Of a stretch of DNA of 64,000 nucleotides, positions 52,062-60,223 are shown piece after piece. Under the pieces are notes generated by a model that was not told the DNA's origin, ran no database searches, and was given only the letters and a program-made list of their open reading frames with translations. The stretch is taken from the NCBI GenBank assembly GCA_965228165.1, contig CBDDHB010000002.1, positions 124,001 to 188,000 on the forward strand, read 5' to 3'. The DNA comes from Oleispirillum sp965228165. Lineage in GTDB: Bacteria > Pseudomonadota > Alphaproteobacteria > Rhodospirillales > Rhodospirillaceae. Each line of letters starts with the position of its first letter. Position 1 is the first letter of the stretch. Position numbers and translations under genes: made by a program.

Positions 52062-53027
52062 CTAGCCGTATATCCGGGGGTTCAGCACCCGGGCGGGGCG
52101 TTCGCCCGCCAGGATGGACCGGATGTCGGCGATGTTCATCAGGCCCATGTTCTCCACCGCTTCGGTAGTGTCGGCCCCCGCGTGCGGCGTGAACACCACG
52201 TTGGGTAGGGCGAAGATCGGGTGGGCGCGATCCGGCGGTTCCTGGGCATAGGCATCGATCGCCGCCCCCTTGAGCCTGCCGTTCGCAAGCGCGTCGGCCA
52301 GCGCGTCCAGATCGATGATCTCGCCGCGCGCATAGTTCATCAGGCTGGCGGTGGGCTTCATCCGCGCCAGTTCCGCCGCGCCGATCAGGTTGGCGTTCTC
52401 CGCGCCGCCGAACAGGTGCAGGGAAACGAAGTCGGCCTGTTCCAGAACCTCGTTCAGGCTGCCCAGGCGCACCCCCTGCTCGGCGCAGAACGCCTTGTCC
52501 GCGTAGGGGTCGGAGGCGATCACCTCCATCCCCAGGGCGCGGGCCTTGCGGGCGAGAAGCTTGCCGATGTTGCCCAGGCCGACGATGCCGAGGGTCTTGC
52601 CCATGATCTCGACGCCGACAAGACGCTCCCAGCCGCCGGAGGCGATTACCGCGTGTCCCTTCGGGATGTGGCGCGCCAGGGCGAGCATGCCGCCCAGGGC
52701 CAGTTCCGCCACCGCGTTGGCGTTGGCGCCCGGAGTATTGAGCACCGGGATGCCCCGCGCGGTGGCCGCCGCGATGTCGATGTTGTCCACGCCGACGCCG
52801 TGTTTCAGCACTGCCTTCAGGCGCGGAGCGGCGGCGATGGTTTCGGCGGTGGCGGGGATCAGGCCGACCACCAGGAAATCCATGCGGTCGAGATGGGCGG
52901 AGAGTCCGCCGTCCGGCAGGGCGGTATCGACGCAGCGGACGAATTCCCAGCCCTGTTCGGCAAGAACCGCAGGCACCAGGCCGATGCGGCCGAACCCGGG
53001 CGAGGTGGTGACGACGACGACGGACAT
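52062..53027 (-). CDS. D-isomer 2-hydroxyacid dehydrogenase (phosphoglycerate dehydrogenase-like)
   Basis: 321 residues, NAD-dependent. Rossmann motif LGIVGLGNIGKLLARKA near residue 145; catalytic Arg in NYARGEIID near 232, Glu in AQEPPD near 260 and His in FTPHAGADT near 280. The SerA-like fold without the C-terminal ACT domain is typical of enzymes acting on small 2-hydroxy or 2-keto acids. Last gene of tctB-tctC-tctA-dapA-this; its role in the cluster is probably interconversion of a pathway 2-keto and 2-hydroxy acid. Confidence 0.85.
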   Translation of the reverse strand: MSVVVVTTSPGFGRIGLVPAVLAEQGWEFVRCVDTALPDGGLSAHLDRMDFLVVGLIPATAETIAAAPRLKAVLKHGVGVDNIDIAAATARGIPVLNTPGANANAVAELALGGMLALARHIPKGHAVIASGGWERLVGVEIMGKTLGIVGLGNIGKLLARKARALGMEVIASDPYADKAFCAEQGVRLGSLNEVLEQADFVSLHLFGGAENANLIGAAELARMKPTASLMNYARGEIIDLDALADALANGRLKGAAIDAYAQEPPDRAHPIFALPNVVFTPHAGADTTEAVENMGLMNIADIRSILAGERPARVLNPRIYG

Positions 53028-53037
53028 CCCGGCCTCC

Positions 53038-53922
53038 TTAAATCAATCCGTGTTTCACCAGCACGGCGCGGATCGCCGCGTCGAGTTCGGGGGTCGGCAC
53101 CAGGGCGGGCTGGCGGCTGGCGCCGACGCTCGCATCCTTGAGGTAGAGGGCGCGCTTCACCATCGCCGGAGGATAACCGAGGCCGTACAGATCGATGCGC
53201 AGGGCGGTAAAAAGCTCCTGCTGCTGCTTCGCCCCCTCCAGGTCGCCCGCGACGAAGCGCGCGCAGATCGCGTTGACCACCTCGGGCATGACATTGCCGA
53301 GGCCGGAGATGCATCCCTTCGCCCCCTTGGACAGGGCGTAGTAGACCAGGGAATCCGGTCCGGAGAAGACGTCGAGGTCGTCGCGCGCGTTGGCGATTTC
53401 CAGATAGGCGTCGAGGCTTTCCTGGCCGCCGCCGCTGTCCTTGATGCCGAGGATGTTGGGGTGCTCGGCCAGCCGCGCGGCGGTGGCGGGCTCGATGTGG
53501 TTCTGGGTGCGCGCCGGGATGTCGTAAAGATAGGTCGGGCAGTTCACCGCATCGGCGACGCGGCTGAAGTGGGTGAACAGCCCGTCCTGGGTGCAGCCGA
53601 TGAAATAGGGGGTGATCACCGCGAGGCCGTCGGCGCCGAGTTTTTCCATCGCCTTGCCGAGCAGCACGGTCTCGTGGGTGGACGGCGTGCCGACGTTGAC
53701 GAACACCTTGACCCGGCCTGCCGCCTCGTCGATCACCTCGGCGGCAAGGCGTACCTTTTCCTCGAAGGTGAGCGCGGTGAAATCGCCGTTGGTGCCGCAG
53801 CAGAGGATATGGTTGCCCGCCGCGACCTGGCGGCGCACCTGGGCGCGCGTCGCCGGAAGGTTCAGGCTTTCGTCATCGTTGAAGCAGGTGACCAGGGCGA
53901 CGAAGGGAAGACGTTCGTTCAT
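53038..53922 (-). CDS. dihydrodipicolinate synthase/N-acetylneuraminate lyase family protein
   Basis: 294 residues from ATG 53922, which overlaps the tctA stop as ATGA. TIM-barrel Schiff-base lyase: CGTNGDFTALTFEEK near residue 42, tyrosine in TYLYDIPAR near 132, lysine in ILGIKDSGGG near 160 and GCISGLGNVMP near 205. Relatives do aldol cleavage or condensation of pyruvate with aldehydes; true DapA would normally sit elsewhere, so a catabolic aldolase is more likely here. Confidence 0.83.
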   Translation of the reverse strand: MNERLPFVALVTCFNDDESLNLPATRAQVRRQVAAGNHILCCGTNGDFTALTFEEKVRLAAEVIDEAAGRVKVFVNVGTPSTHETVLLGKAMEKLGADGLAVITPYFIGCTQDGLFTHFSRVADAVNCPTYLYDIPARTQNHIEPATAARLAEHPNILGIKDSGGGQESLDAYLEIANARDDLDVFSGPDSLVYYALSKGAKGCISGLGNVMPEVVNAICARFVAGDLEGAKQQQELFTALRIDLYGLGYPPAMVKRALYLKDASVGASRQPALVPTPELDAAIRAVLVKHGLI

Positions 53923-55421
53923 TGGGAGCCTCCGAGGGATTGGCGCGCCGCGACCTTCCGTTTCGTCTTCCATTCCTGATAGAACGGCCAGGCGAGGGAG
54001 AGCGGCGTCAGCAGCAGGAAGACCAGGGTGATCGGGCTTGCGCAGAAACGCAGGATATCGTTGTCGACGTTCAGCAGCCCGAGGCGCAGGTTGGATTCGG
54101 CCATCGGGCCGAGGATCAGGGCGATGGTCAGGGCCGCCTGCGAGAAGTTGAACTTCTGCATCACGTAGCCGAGCACGCCGAATCCCAGCATGGTGTACAG
54201 GTCCACCGAGTTCATGTTGATGGCGTACGAGCCGATGAAGCAGAAAAGCGCGATGCAGATGGTAAGGATTTTCTTCGGCACCAGAAGAATCTTCGCGAAA
54301 TAGGCGATCCCCGCCATGCCGAAGATGAACATGAAGATGTTGGCGATGAAGTTGCCGGTGAACAGGCCGATGACCACCCCCGGGTTGTCCTGGAACATCA
54401 TCGGGCCGGGGGCGATGCCCTGGATCATCAGGCCGCCCATCAGCACCGCCGTGACCACGTCGCCGGGGATGCCGAGGGCCAAGAGCGGCACCAGCGCGCC
54501 GCCGCAGACCGCGTTGTTGGCGGATTCGGTGGCGGCGACCCCCTCGATATGGCCGGTTCCGAACTTTTCCGGGGTTTTGGAGGTGCGCCGCGCCTCGTTG
54601 TAGCTGATCCAGGATGCGGTGCCGGAACCGACGCCGGGGACGATGCCGATGAAGGTGCCGATGATCGAGCCGCGCAGCAGGGTGACCGCGCTTTGCCGCA
54701 TCTCGTCCCAGGAGGGCCAGGCGCCGGAAATCTTCACCGTCTTGACGCGATCCTCGAAGATGTTTTCCAACTGCACGAACACTTCGGAGATGGCGAACAG
54801 GCCGATCAGCGCGGGGGTGAAGGCGAACCCGGCGGCGAATCCGGTGAAGCCGAAGGTATAGCGGGAAGCGCCGCTGATCGGGTCGGCGCCGACGCAGGAC
54901 AGCAGCACCCCCAGCATTCCGGCGATCGCGCCCTTGAGCATGTCGCCGGACAGGCTGGCGATGATGGTCAGGCCGAACAGGGCGAGGGCGAAGTATTCGG
55001 CGGGGCCGAATTTCAGCGCCACGGCGGCCAACTGCGGCGCCAGAAGCGCCAGCACCAGGGCGCTGAACAGTCCGCCGATCGCCGAGGCGATGGTCGCCAT
55101 GCCGAGCGCCTTGCCCGCCAGGCCCTTCTGGGCCATCGGATAACCGTCGAGCACGGTGGCGGCGGCGGCCGGGGTGCCCGGCGTCTTGATCAGGATCGAG
55201 GAAATGCAGCCGCCATAGATGCCGCCGACGTAAATCCCGATCAGCATGTTCAGTCCCTTGACCGGCTCCATGCCGAAGGTCATCGGGATCAGCAGGGCGA
55301 CCCCCATGGTCGCGGTGAGCCCCGGCAGCGCGCCGATCAGGATGCCTCCCAGGGTCCCGAGGGCGATGACCATGAGCACGCCCGGCTCGAACGCGGCGAG
55401 TATGTAGTGCAGGTGATCCAT
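53919..55421 (-). CDS. tctA: tripartite tricarboxylate transporter large permease TctA
   Basis: 500 residues, about a dozen membrane helices. Family motifs: GALPGLTATMGVALLIPMTF near residue 32, GGIYGGCISSILIKTPGTPA near 66 and GIVPGVGSGTASWISY near 260 with ALGIPGDVVTAVLMGGLMIQ near 322. Moves a carboxylate delivered by TctC. ATG 55421; a hairpin separates it from tctC. Confidence 0.92.
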   Translation of the reverse strand: MDHLHYILAAFEPGVLMVIALGTLGGILIGALPGLTATMGVALLIPMTFGMEPVKGLNMLIGIYVGGIYGGCISSILIKTPGTPAAAATVLDGYPMAQKGLAGKALGMATIASAIGGLFSALVLALLAPQLAAVALKFGPAEYFALALFGLTIIASLSGDMLKGAIAGMLGVLLSCVGADPISGASRYTFGFTGFAAGFAFTPALIGLFAISEVFVQLENIFEDRVKTVKISGAWPSWDEMRQSAVTLLRGSIIGTFIGIVPGVGSGTASWISYNEARRTSKTPEKFGTGHIEGVAATESANNAVCGGALVPLLALGIPGDVVTAVLMGGLMIQGIAPGPMMFQDNPGVVIGLFTGNFIANIFMFIFGMAGIAYFAKILLVPKKILTICIALFCFIGSYAINMNSVDLYTMLGFGVLGYVMQKFNFSQAALTIALILGPMAESNLRLGLLNVDNDILRFCASPITLVFLLLTPLSLAWPFYQEWKTKRKVAARQSLGGSQ

Positions 55422-55466
55422 CGGTGTTCTCCGCCTCTGCGGGCGTGCTGGAGCGCGGTCGAAGGT

Positions 55467-55491
55467 CCCCGGAGGCGGGATGCCTCCGGGG
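55467..55491 (-). other. 10-bp intercistronic hairpin after tctC
   Basis: CCCCGGAGGC, 5-nt loop and the exact complement, without a T run, between the binding-protein gene tctC and the permease gene tctA. As after livK, it probably stabilises the 3' end of the binding-protein message. Confidence 0.7.
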
Positions 55492-55500
55492 AGAGGCGGA

Positions 55501-56487
55501 TTACTTCTTGGCGTTCATGCCGTAAAGGCCGATCGCGCGGGTCACCTTTTCGGCGACCTGGGCATCCTTCAGCGCCAGGGCCTTGTAGTCGGCGGCGGTG
55601 CGGTAGTCCACGTCCTCGCCCATGTCCTTCATCTTGGCCAGGAAGGCCGGGTCGCGGAAGGTCTTGTCCAGGGCGTCGGCGAGCTTGGCGCGCACCTTTT
55701 CCGGCAGGCCCTTCGGCGCGATGATGCCTTTCCAAGCGGCCCAGGTGAAATCGACGCCCAGTTCCTTGCCGGTCGCCGCGTCGGGGAATTCGGCGATGCG
55801 CTTCTCCTCCAGCACCATCACCGGCTTCAGGTTGCCGGATTTGACGTGATTGATCAGCTCCGCCGGATGGGCAATGACCGCCTGGATGTGGCCGCCGATG
55901 CAGGCGGTGATCGCCGCGATGCTGCCGCCGAAGGGCATGCTCTTCACCTTGACGCCCGCCGCCATGGCGAAGCCTTCCATGGCGATCTGGTTGGCGCCGC
56001 CGGCGCCCGAATTGCCGACGGTGAGTTCGCCGGGGCGCGACTTGGCGTAATCCAGGAACGACTTGCCGTCCTGGAACGGCGCATCCTTGTTGACCGCCAC
56101 CACCATCAGGTTGCGGCCGATCAGGGCGAGAAACTTGGCGTCGGCGATGCTGTAATCGATGCCGCCGTAATGCGGCAGCATCACCAGCGGGCCTTGCGAC
56201 CCCGTGCCGATGGTGTAGCCGTCCGGCTTGGCGTGAACGATGGCGCTGGTGCCGATGGCGCCGCCGCCGCCCGGCTGGTTGCGCACGATCACCGTGCCGC
56301 CCAGGTATTTTTCCATGGTCTGGGCGATCAGGCGGGCGGTCAGATCGGTGCCGCCGCCGGCGTTATAAGGGACGACGATCTGCACCGGGCGCACCGGATA
56401 CTCGGTGGCGGCGGCGGGGGCCGAAGTCGCGGACAGGGCGGCGCCGGAAAGGGAAAGCGCAAAAAGACCGAAAGCAAGGCGTTTCAT
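55501..56487 (-). CDS. tctC: tripartite tricarboxylate transporter binding protein TctC
   Basis: 328 residues with a signal peptide (LAFGLFALSLSGAALSATSA). Mature part: YPVRPVQIVVPYNAGGGTDL near residue 30, IVRNQPGGGGAIGTSAI near 65, GNSGAGGANQIA near 155 and AWKGIIAPKGLP near 250. Periplasmic receptor of the Bug/TctC family; ligands are small carboxylic acids. Confidence 0.92.
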   Translation of the reverse strand: MKRLAFGLFALSLSGAALSATSAPAAATEYPVRPVQIVVPYNAGGGTDLTARLIAQTMEKYLGGTVIVRNQPGGGGAIGTSAIVHAKPDGYTIGTGSQGPLVMLPHYGGIDYSIADAKFLALIGRNLMVVAVNKDAPFQDGKSFLDYAKSRPGELTVGNSGAGGANQIAMEGFAMAAGVKVKSMPFGGSIAAITACIGGHIQAVIAHPAELINHVKSGNLKPVMVLEEKRIAEFPDAATGKELGVDFTWAAWKGIIAPKGLPEKVRAKLADALDKTFRDPAFLAKMKDMGEDVDYRTAADYKALALKDAQVAEKVTRAIGLYGMNAKK

Positions 56488-56552
56488 CGTGTTCCTCCAC
56501 TTTTATCGTTCACCCCGCCGGTATCCGGGCAAAGCCGGGGCTTTCCGGGCGG

Positions 56553-56989
56553 TCAGGGCATGTAGACCTGCATGATTTTCGTGAACACCAGATACACCGC
56601 CAGAACCACGCCCGGCGGGACAAGCAGAAGTTGGAGCCAGCGGCGCTCGCCCACCATCAACAGGGCGGCGACGAAGAAAACCAGGGAACTGACGACATAA
56701 CCGATCGGCTCGTAGGCGGCGGCATAGGCCAGCATCAACAACAGGAAGCCCAGCAGTTGGCCAAGAAGGCGCAAACTGGGGCGCGCGATCGCGACCGAAG
56801 CCGCGGATTGGATCTCCACAGCAGGCGCAGCGACAGAACGGATATGCCGCCGATCATCAGCCACGGCAGAAAGTCCGGGCCGACGGTCCCGCCGGTTCCG
56901 CGCGACGGAACGTCGAGGGTGAGGGCGGCGGCAACCGAGCACAGCCCCAACAGACACAACGACACCCAAAAGTCCCCGTTCCTGGTCAT
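56553..56989 (-). CDS. tctB: tripartite tricarboxylate transporter small permease TctB, one frameshift
   Basis: About 145 residues once a missing base is restored between about 56790 and 56815. The first half, from ATG 56989 (MTRNGDFWVSLCLLGLCSVA), has RGTGGTVGPDFLPWLM; the second half has RLLGQLLGFLLLMLAYAAAY and YVVSSLVFFVAALLMVGER. Four membrane helices in all, the TctB pattern. First gene of the leftward arm, with the shared operator 94 bases upstream. Confidence 0.8.
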
Positions 56990-57082
56990 GTGCCCTCTTG
57001 CTGTCTGCTGCAACGGTGGGAGCGCAAGGCATCGGGGCGGCGGCGACCCGACCTTGCCCCATTGACGCATGGACGTTTTAAC

Positions 57083-57099
57083 TTGTCAATATGTTGTAA
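57083..57099 (-). promoter_or_regulatory. operator/promoter of the tct arm
   Basis: On the minus strand TTACAACATATTGACAA. It contains a -35 box TTGACA followed after 17 bases by GTCAAT, placing transcription start about 64 bases before tctB. The element differs by one base from that at 58100-58116. Confidence 0.65.
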
Positions 57100-57141
57100 T
57101 GTCTCCGGTCGCCGGGGGCGAGAAACCACGGAGAATTTCGA

Positions 57142-57933
57142 TTACATCGAAAGGTCCAGGGCCTTGCCCTCGAAAATCCGATCGCGGGAGCCTTCCAGGT
57201 GGCTGCGCATCAGGATGCGCGCGGTTTCCGCCTCGCGATCGCGAATCGCCTGATAGATCGCGTGGTGTTCCTGGAAGACGCCGTCGAGGCGAAGGCTGGG
57301 ACTGAGCAGGGACGCGCCGTGGAATTTCATCACCACGCCGATCTGGTTCTTCAGGGCGAGCAGCGAGGAGACGTAGTAGTGGTTGTTGGAGGCCTCGGCG
57401 ATGGCGACGTGGAAGGCGAAATCGGCGTCGGACCGGTGATAGTGGCTTTCCGTGGCGTTGCGCAGCAGACCAAGCGCCGTTGAGATCGCGTGCAGGGCGG
57501 TCTCGTTGCGGCGGTGCGCGGCATAGAAGGCGCAATCCGGCTCGATGGTCAGGCGGAAATCGTAGCAGCGCTGAATGTCGGCGATGGTTTCCACCGGCGC
57601 ATAGCTCAGTCCGCCGCTTTCCTTTCCGCGCGTCGAGACGAAGCTGCCCGCTCCCTGCCGGGAGTAGACCAGCCCTTCCTCGCGCAGGAAGCCCAGTGCC
57701 TCCCGCACCACGGGGCGCGACACCGCGAATTGCGCGGCCAGTTCGTGTTCCCCGGGAAGGCGCTGGTTCTGGCGGTAATCGCCCGCAGTGATCTGCGCCA
57801 GCAGGCGCTGGTAGACCCGCTGAACCAGGGGCGAGCGCGGCGCGCGACTGCGGCGGGGCGCGGCGGAGGCCTCGGCGCCGGGGGCGGAAGGTCCGGGGGG
57901 CGCTGGGTCGTCGGGAAGAGGGGTGTCGGCCAT
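57142..57933 (-). CDS. GntR/FadR-family transcriptional regulator
   Basis: 263 residues from ATG 57933. Winged helix at about residues 35-105 (LLAQITAGDYRQNQRLPGEH, then FAVSRPVVREALGFLREEGL). FCD effector domain with DFRLTIEPDCAFYAAHRR, DADFAFHVAIAEASNN and the C-terminal histidine helix (MRSHLEGSRDRI). Lies between the two arms of the catabolic cluster; the repeated 17-bp element in front of both arms is its likely binding site. N-terminal 30 residues are Pro/Ala-rich. Confidence 0.86.
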   Translation of the reverse strand: MADTPLPDDPAPPGPSAPGAEASAAPRRSRAPRSPLVQRVYQRLLAQITAGDYRQNQRLPGEHELAAQFAVSRPVVREALGFLREEGLVYSRQGAGSFVSTRGKESGGLSYAPVETIADIQRCYDFRLTIEPDCAFYAAHRRNETALHAISTALGLLRNATESHYHRSDADFAFHVAIAEASNNHYYVSSLLALKNQIGVVMKFHGASLLSPSLRLDGVFQEHHAIYQAIRDREAETARILMRSHLEGSRDRIFEGKALDLSM

Positions 57934-58099
57934 CGGGCTTTTTCCACGCGATTGACGATCGATTACATCTCTCCCGATTTCCGGGCGATTTGTAAAGCCC
58001 GGAGGCCGTCCGTTCCGTCTCCACGGCGCTTTTCTTCCATCCTGCCGGAGGTGGAACGTCCCGTCGAGCCGGCGAATCGCGGCGTTCCGGAAGGCGTAT

Positions 58100-58119
58100 T
58101 TACAACATGTTGACAACAT
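58100..58119 (+). promoter_or_regulatory. operator/promoter of the acid-sugar kinase arm
   Basis: TTACAACATGTTGACAA at 58100-58116, the near-identical partner of the site before tctB. It includes the palindromes CAACATGTTG (58103-58112) and ATGTTGACAACAT (58107-58119). TTGACA at 58110-58115 is followed after 17 bases by CCCAAT. The kinase start is 65 bases downstream of the element. Confidence 0.65.
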
Positions 58120-58180
58120 CGCCGAAGCATGTCCCAATGAAACCCTTGTCCGTGATTCGAACCACGCATGTGAGGCCCTC

Positions 58181-59188
58181 ATGATTTCCGGCTCCGCGAT
58201 GCGACTTCGTCTCGTCGCCGACGATCTGACCGGCGCCCTCGATACGGCCGCCCGATTCGCCGTCGCCGACCCGGTGCCGGTGTATTGGGGGGCGGTGGAC
58301 GCCGCCGTTTCGGCGCGGGCCGTCGCCATCGATTCCGGTACCCGCGAGATGCCGCGCGCCGGGGCGCGCGCCCGCGTCGCCGCGATCGTCGCCGCCCTGC
58401 CGAAATCTTCCGATGCGCTGTATTACGCCAAGCTCGACAGCCTGCTGCGCGGCCACGCGGCGGCGGAGATCGCCGCCTGGATCGAGGTCCTGCGCCCGGC
58501 CGCCTGTTTGATCGCCCCGGCCTTTCCCTATCAGGGGCGGATCACCCGCGATTCCCGGCAGTGGGCGCGCGACGGCAGGGACTGGAAGCCCGTGGCGACC
58601 GATCTGGCCGCCGATCTGCGCGACGAGGGGCTGGAGGTTCGGCGCTGCCGCCCCGGCGAGGCGGCTCCCCAGGGGATCAGCCTGTGGGATGCGGAAAGCG
58701 ACGCCGACCTCGCCGCCGTCGCCGCCGCCGGGTGCGCCCTGTCCGGTCCGGTGTTGTGGTGCGGCAGCGGCGGTCTGGCCGCCGTGCTTGCCGGACCGGC
58801 GGCGGGGGAGGCGAAAAAAGGTCTTGCCGCGAACCTGCCGCGACCGCTGCTCGGTCTGTTCGGCACCGACCATCCGGTCACCCAGGCGCAACTGGCCGCT
58901 TGCGGCGCGCCGCTGCTGGTCCCATCGGTCGGGGACGTCGCGGCGCATCTGCTGGCCGGGGGAATCGCCATGGTTCGACCGAAACTTCCCGGCGGCCTGT
59001 CCCGCGCCGAGGCGGCGGAGCGTCTGGACCTGTTCGGCCAGATTCTACCCGGCGTCCCCCGCGCGGCGATGCGCGGCGGTCCCTGGGACGGTGTCGAGGT
59101 GATTTCCAAGTCCGGGGCTTTCGGTCCTCCGGGCTTGCTGCACGACCTGCTTTTTCCCACTCCCGAACGGAAGGAGTCATGCCGATGA
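58181..59188 (+). CDS. DUF1537 four-carbon acid sugar kinase family protein, short form
   Basis: 335 residues from ATG 58181 (GTGAGG upstream). N-terminal substrate domain: LRLVADDLTGALDTAARFA, DALYYAKLDSLLRGHAAAEI (K-x-DS-LRG signature) and CLIAPAFPYQGRITRDSRQW. C-terminal ATP domain is short but ends in the family motif ISKSGAFGPPGLLHDLL. Characterised members phosphorylate D-threonate, D-erythronate or related acids at C4. It is shorter than the usual 400-plus residues, and I do not see the normal TGGET-type ATP motif. Overlaps pdxA2 by 4 nt. Confidence 0.82.
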   Translation: MISGSAMRLRLVADDLTGALDTAARFAVADPVPVYWGAVDAAVSARAVAIDSGTREMPRAGARARVAAIVAALPKSSDALYYAKLDSLLRGHAAAEIAAWIEVLRPAACLIAPAFPYQGRITRDSRQWARDGRDWKPVATDLAADLRDEGLEVRRCRPGEAAPQGISLWDAESDADLAAVAAAGCALSGPVLWCGSGGLAAVLAGPAAGEAKKGLAANLPRPLLGLFGTDHPVTQAQLAACGAPLLVPSVGDVAAHLLAGGIAMVRPKLPGGLSRAEAAERLDLFGQILPGVPRAAMRGGPWDGVEVISKSGAFGPPGLLHDLLFPTPERKESCR

Positions 59189-60213
59189 CACGGCAACTGG
59201 CGATCACCATGGGCGATCCGGCGGGGATCGGGCCGGAGATCATCGTCAAGGCCTGCGCCCGCCTGGCCGGGCGTTTGGCGTCGGGCGAGTTGCGTCTTCT
59301 GGTGGTCGGCAGCGTTCCCGCGCTGCGCGCCGCCGAACGCCTGCTCGGCGCGGCGCCGATCCCCGAGGTCGCCGATGTCGCCGCCGAGTGGCCGCCCCTG
59401 GCCTGTCTTCAGGCGGGACCGGAAGGCGAGCCGATCCGTCCCGGCGCGCTGTCCGTGGATGGCGGGCGCTTCGCCTTCCTGGCGGTGGAAAGGGCGGTGC
59501 GCCTGGCCCTGGACGGGCGCATCGCGGGGATCGTCACCGCCCCCCTCAACAAGGAGGCGCTGAATCTGGCCGGGTATCACTATTCCGGCCATACCGAGAT
59601 GCTGGCCGCGTTGTCCGGCGCACGCGGGTCGGTGATGATGCTGGCGCACGGCGACATGCGGGTCAGCCACGTCACCACCCACGTCGCCCTGGAGGACGTG
59701 GCGAAGCGGGTCACGCCGGAACGCCTGCGCACCGTCATCGACCTGACCGACGACGCCCTGCGGCGGCTCGGGCTTGGGCGGCGACGGATCGGGGTCGCCG
59801 CCCTCAACCCGCATGCCGGGGAGGGCGGCCTGTTCGGGCGTCAAGATATCGACGTCATCGCGCCGACGATCGCCGCCTGCGTCGCCGAAGGGCTGGACGT
59901 GGTCGGCCCGATCCCCGGCGACACGGTGTTCGTCAAGCTGCGCGCCGGACACTACGACGCGGTGGTGGCGATGTACCACGACCAGGGGCACATTCCGGTG
60001 AAGCTGCTGGGGTTTTCGGTCAATCCCGAAACCGGAGTCTGGGATTCCATGTCGGGGGTCAACATCACCCTTGGCCTGCCGATCATCCGGACCTCGGTGG
60101 ATCACGGCACCGCCTTCGACATCGCGGGCACCGGCGTCGCCAACGAACTGAGCCTGATCGAGGCGATCGACTATGCCGAAAAGCTGTCTTCCCCCCTCAG
60201 CGACCGAGGATAA
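59185..60213 (+). CDS. pdxA2: PdxA2-type 4-phospho-acid-sugar dehydrogenase
   Basis: 342 residues from ATG 59185, which overlaps the kinase stop (ATGA) and sits 8 bases after AAGGAG; ATG 59179 is a weaker choice. PdxA family: ITMGDPAGIGPEI near residue 8, VTAPLNKEALNLAGYHYSGH near 118 with the metal histidine, LNPHAGEGGLFG near 205, AMYHDQGHIPVKLLGF near 264 and SVDHGTAFDIAGTG near 298. Next to a DUF1537 kinase, PdxA2 oxidises and decarboxylates a 4-phospho acid such as D-threonate 4-phosphate to dihydroxyacetone phosphate, rather than serving vitamin B6 synthesis. Confidence 0.88.
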   Translation: MTRQLAITMGDPAGIGPEIIVKACARLAGRLASGELRLLVVGSVPALRAAERLLGAAPIPEVADVAAEWPPLACLQAGPEGEPIRPGALSVDGGRFAFLAVERAVRLALDGRIAGIVTAPLNKEALNLAGYHYSGHTEMLAALSGARGSVMMLAHGDMRVSHVTTHVALEDVAKRVTPERLRTVIDLTDDALRRLGLGRRRIGVAALNPHAGEGGLFGRQDIDVIAPTIAACVAEGLDVVGPIPGDTVFVKLRAGHYDAVVAMYHDQGHIPVKLLGFSVNPETGVWDSMSGVNITLGLPIIRTSVDHGTAFDIAGTGVANELSLIEAIDYAEKLSSPLSDRG

Positions 60214-60223
60214 GGCGAACACC

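Noticed and set aside
59179..60213. Vitamin B6 biosynthetic PdxA
   Set aside because: Operon position directly after a DUF1537 kinase under a catabolic regulator points to PdxA2 rather than the biosynthetic enzyme.
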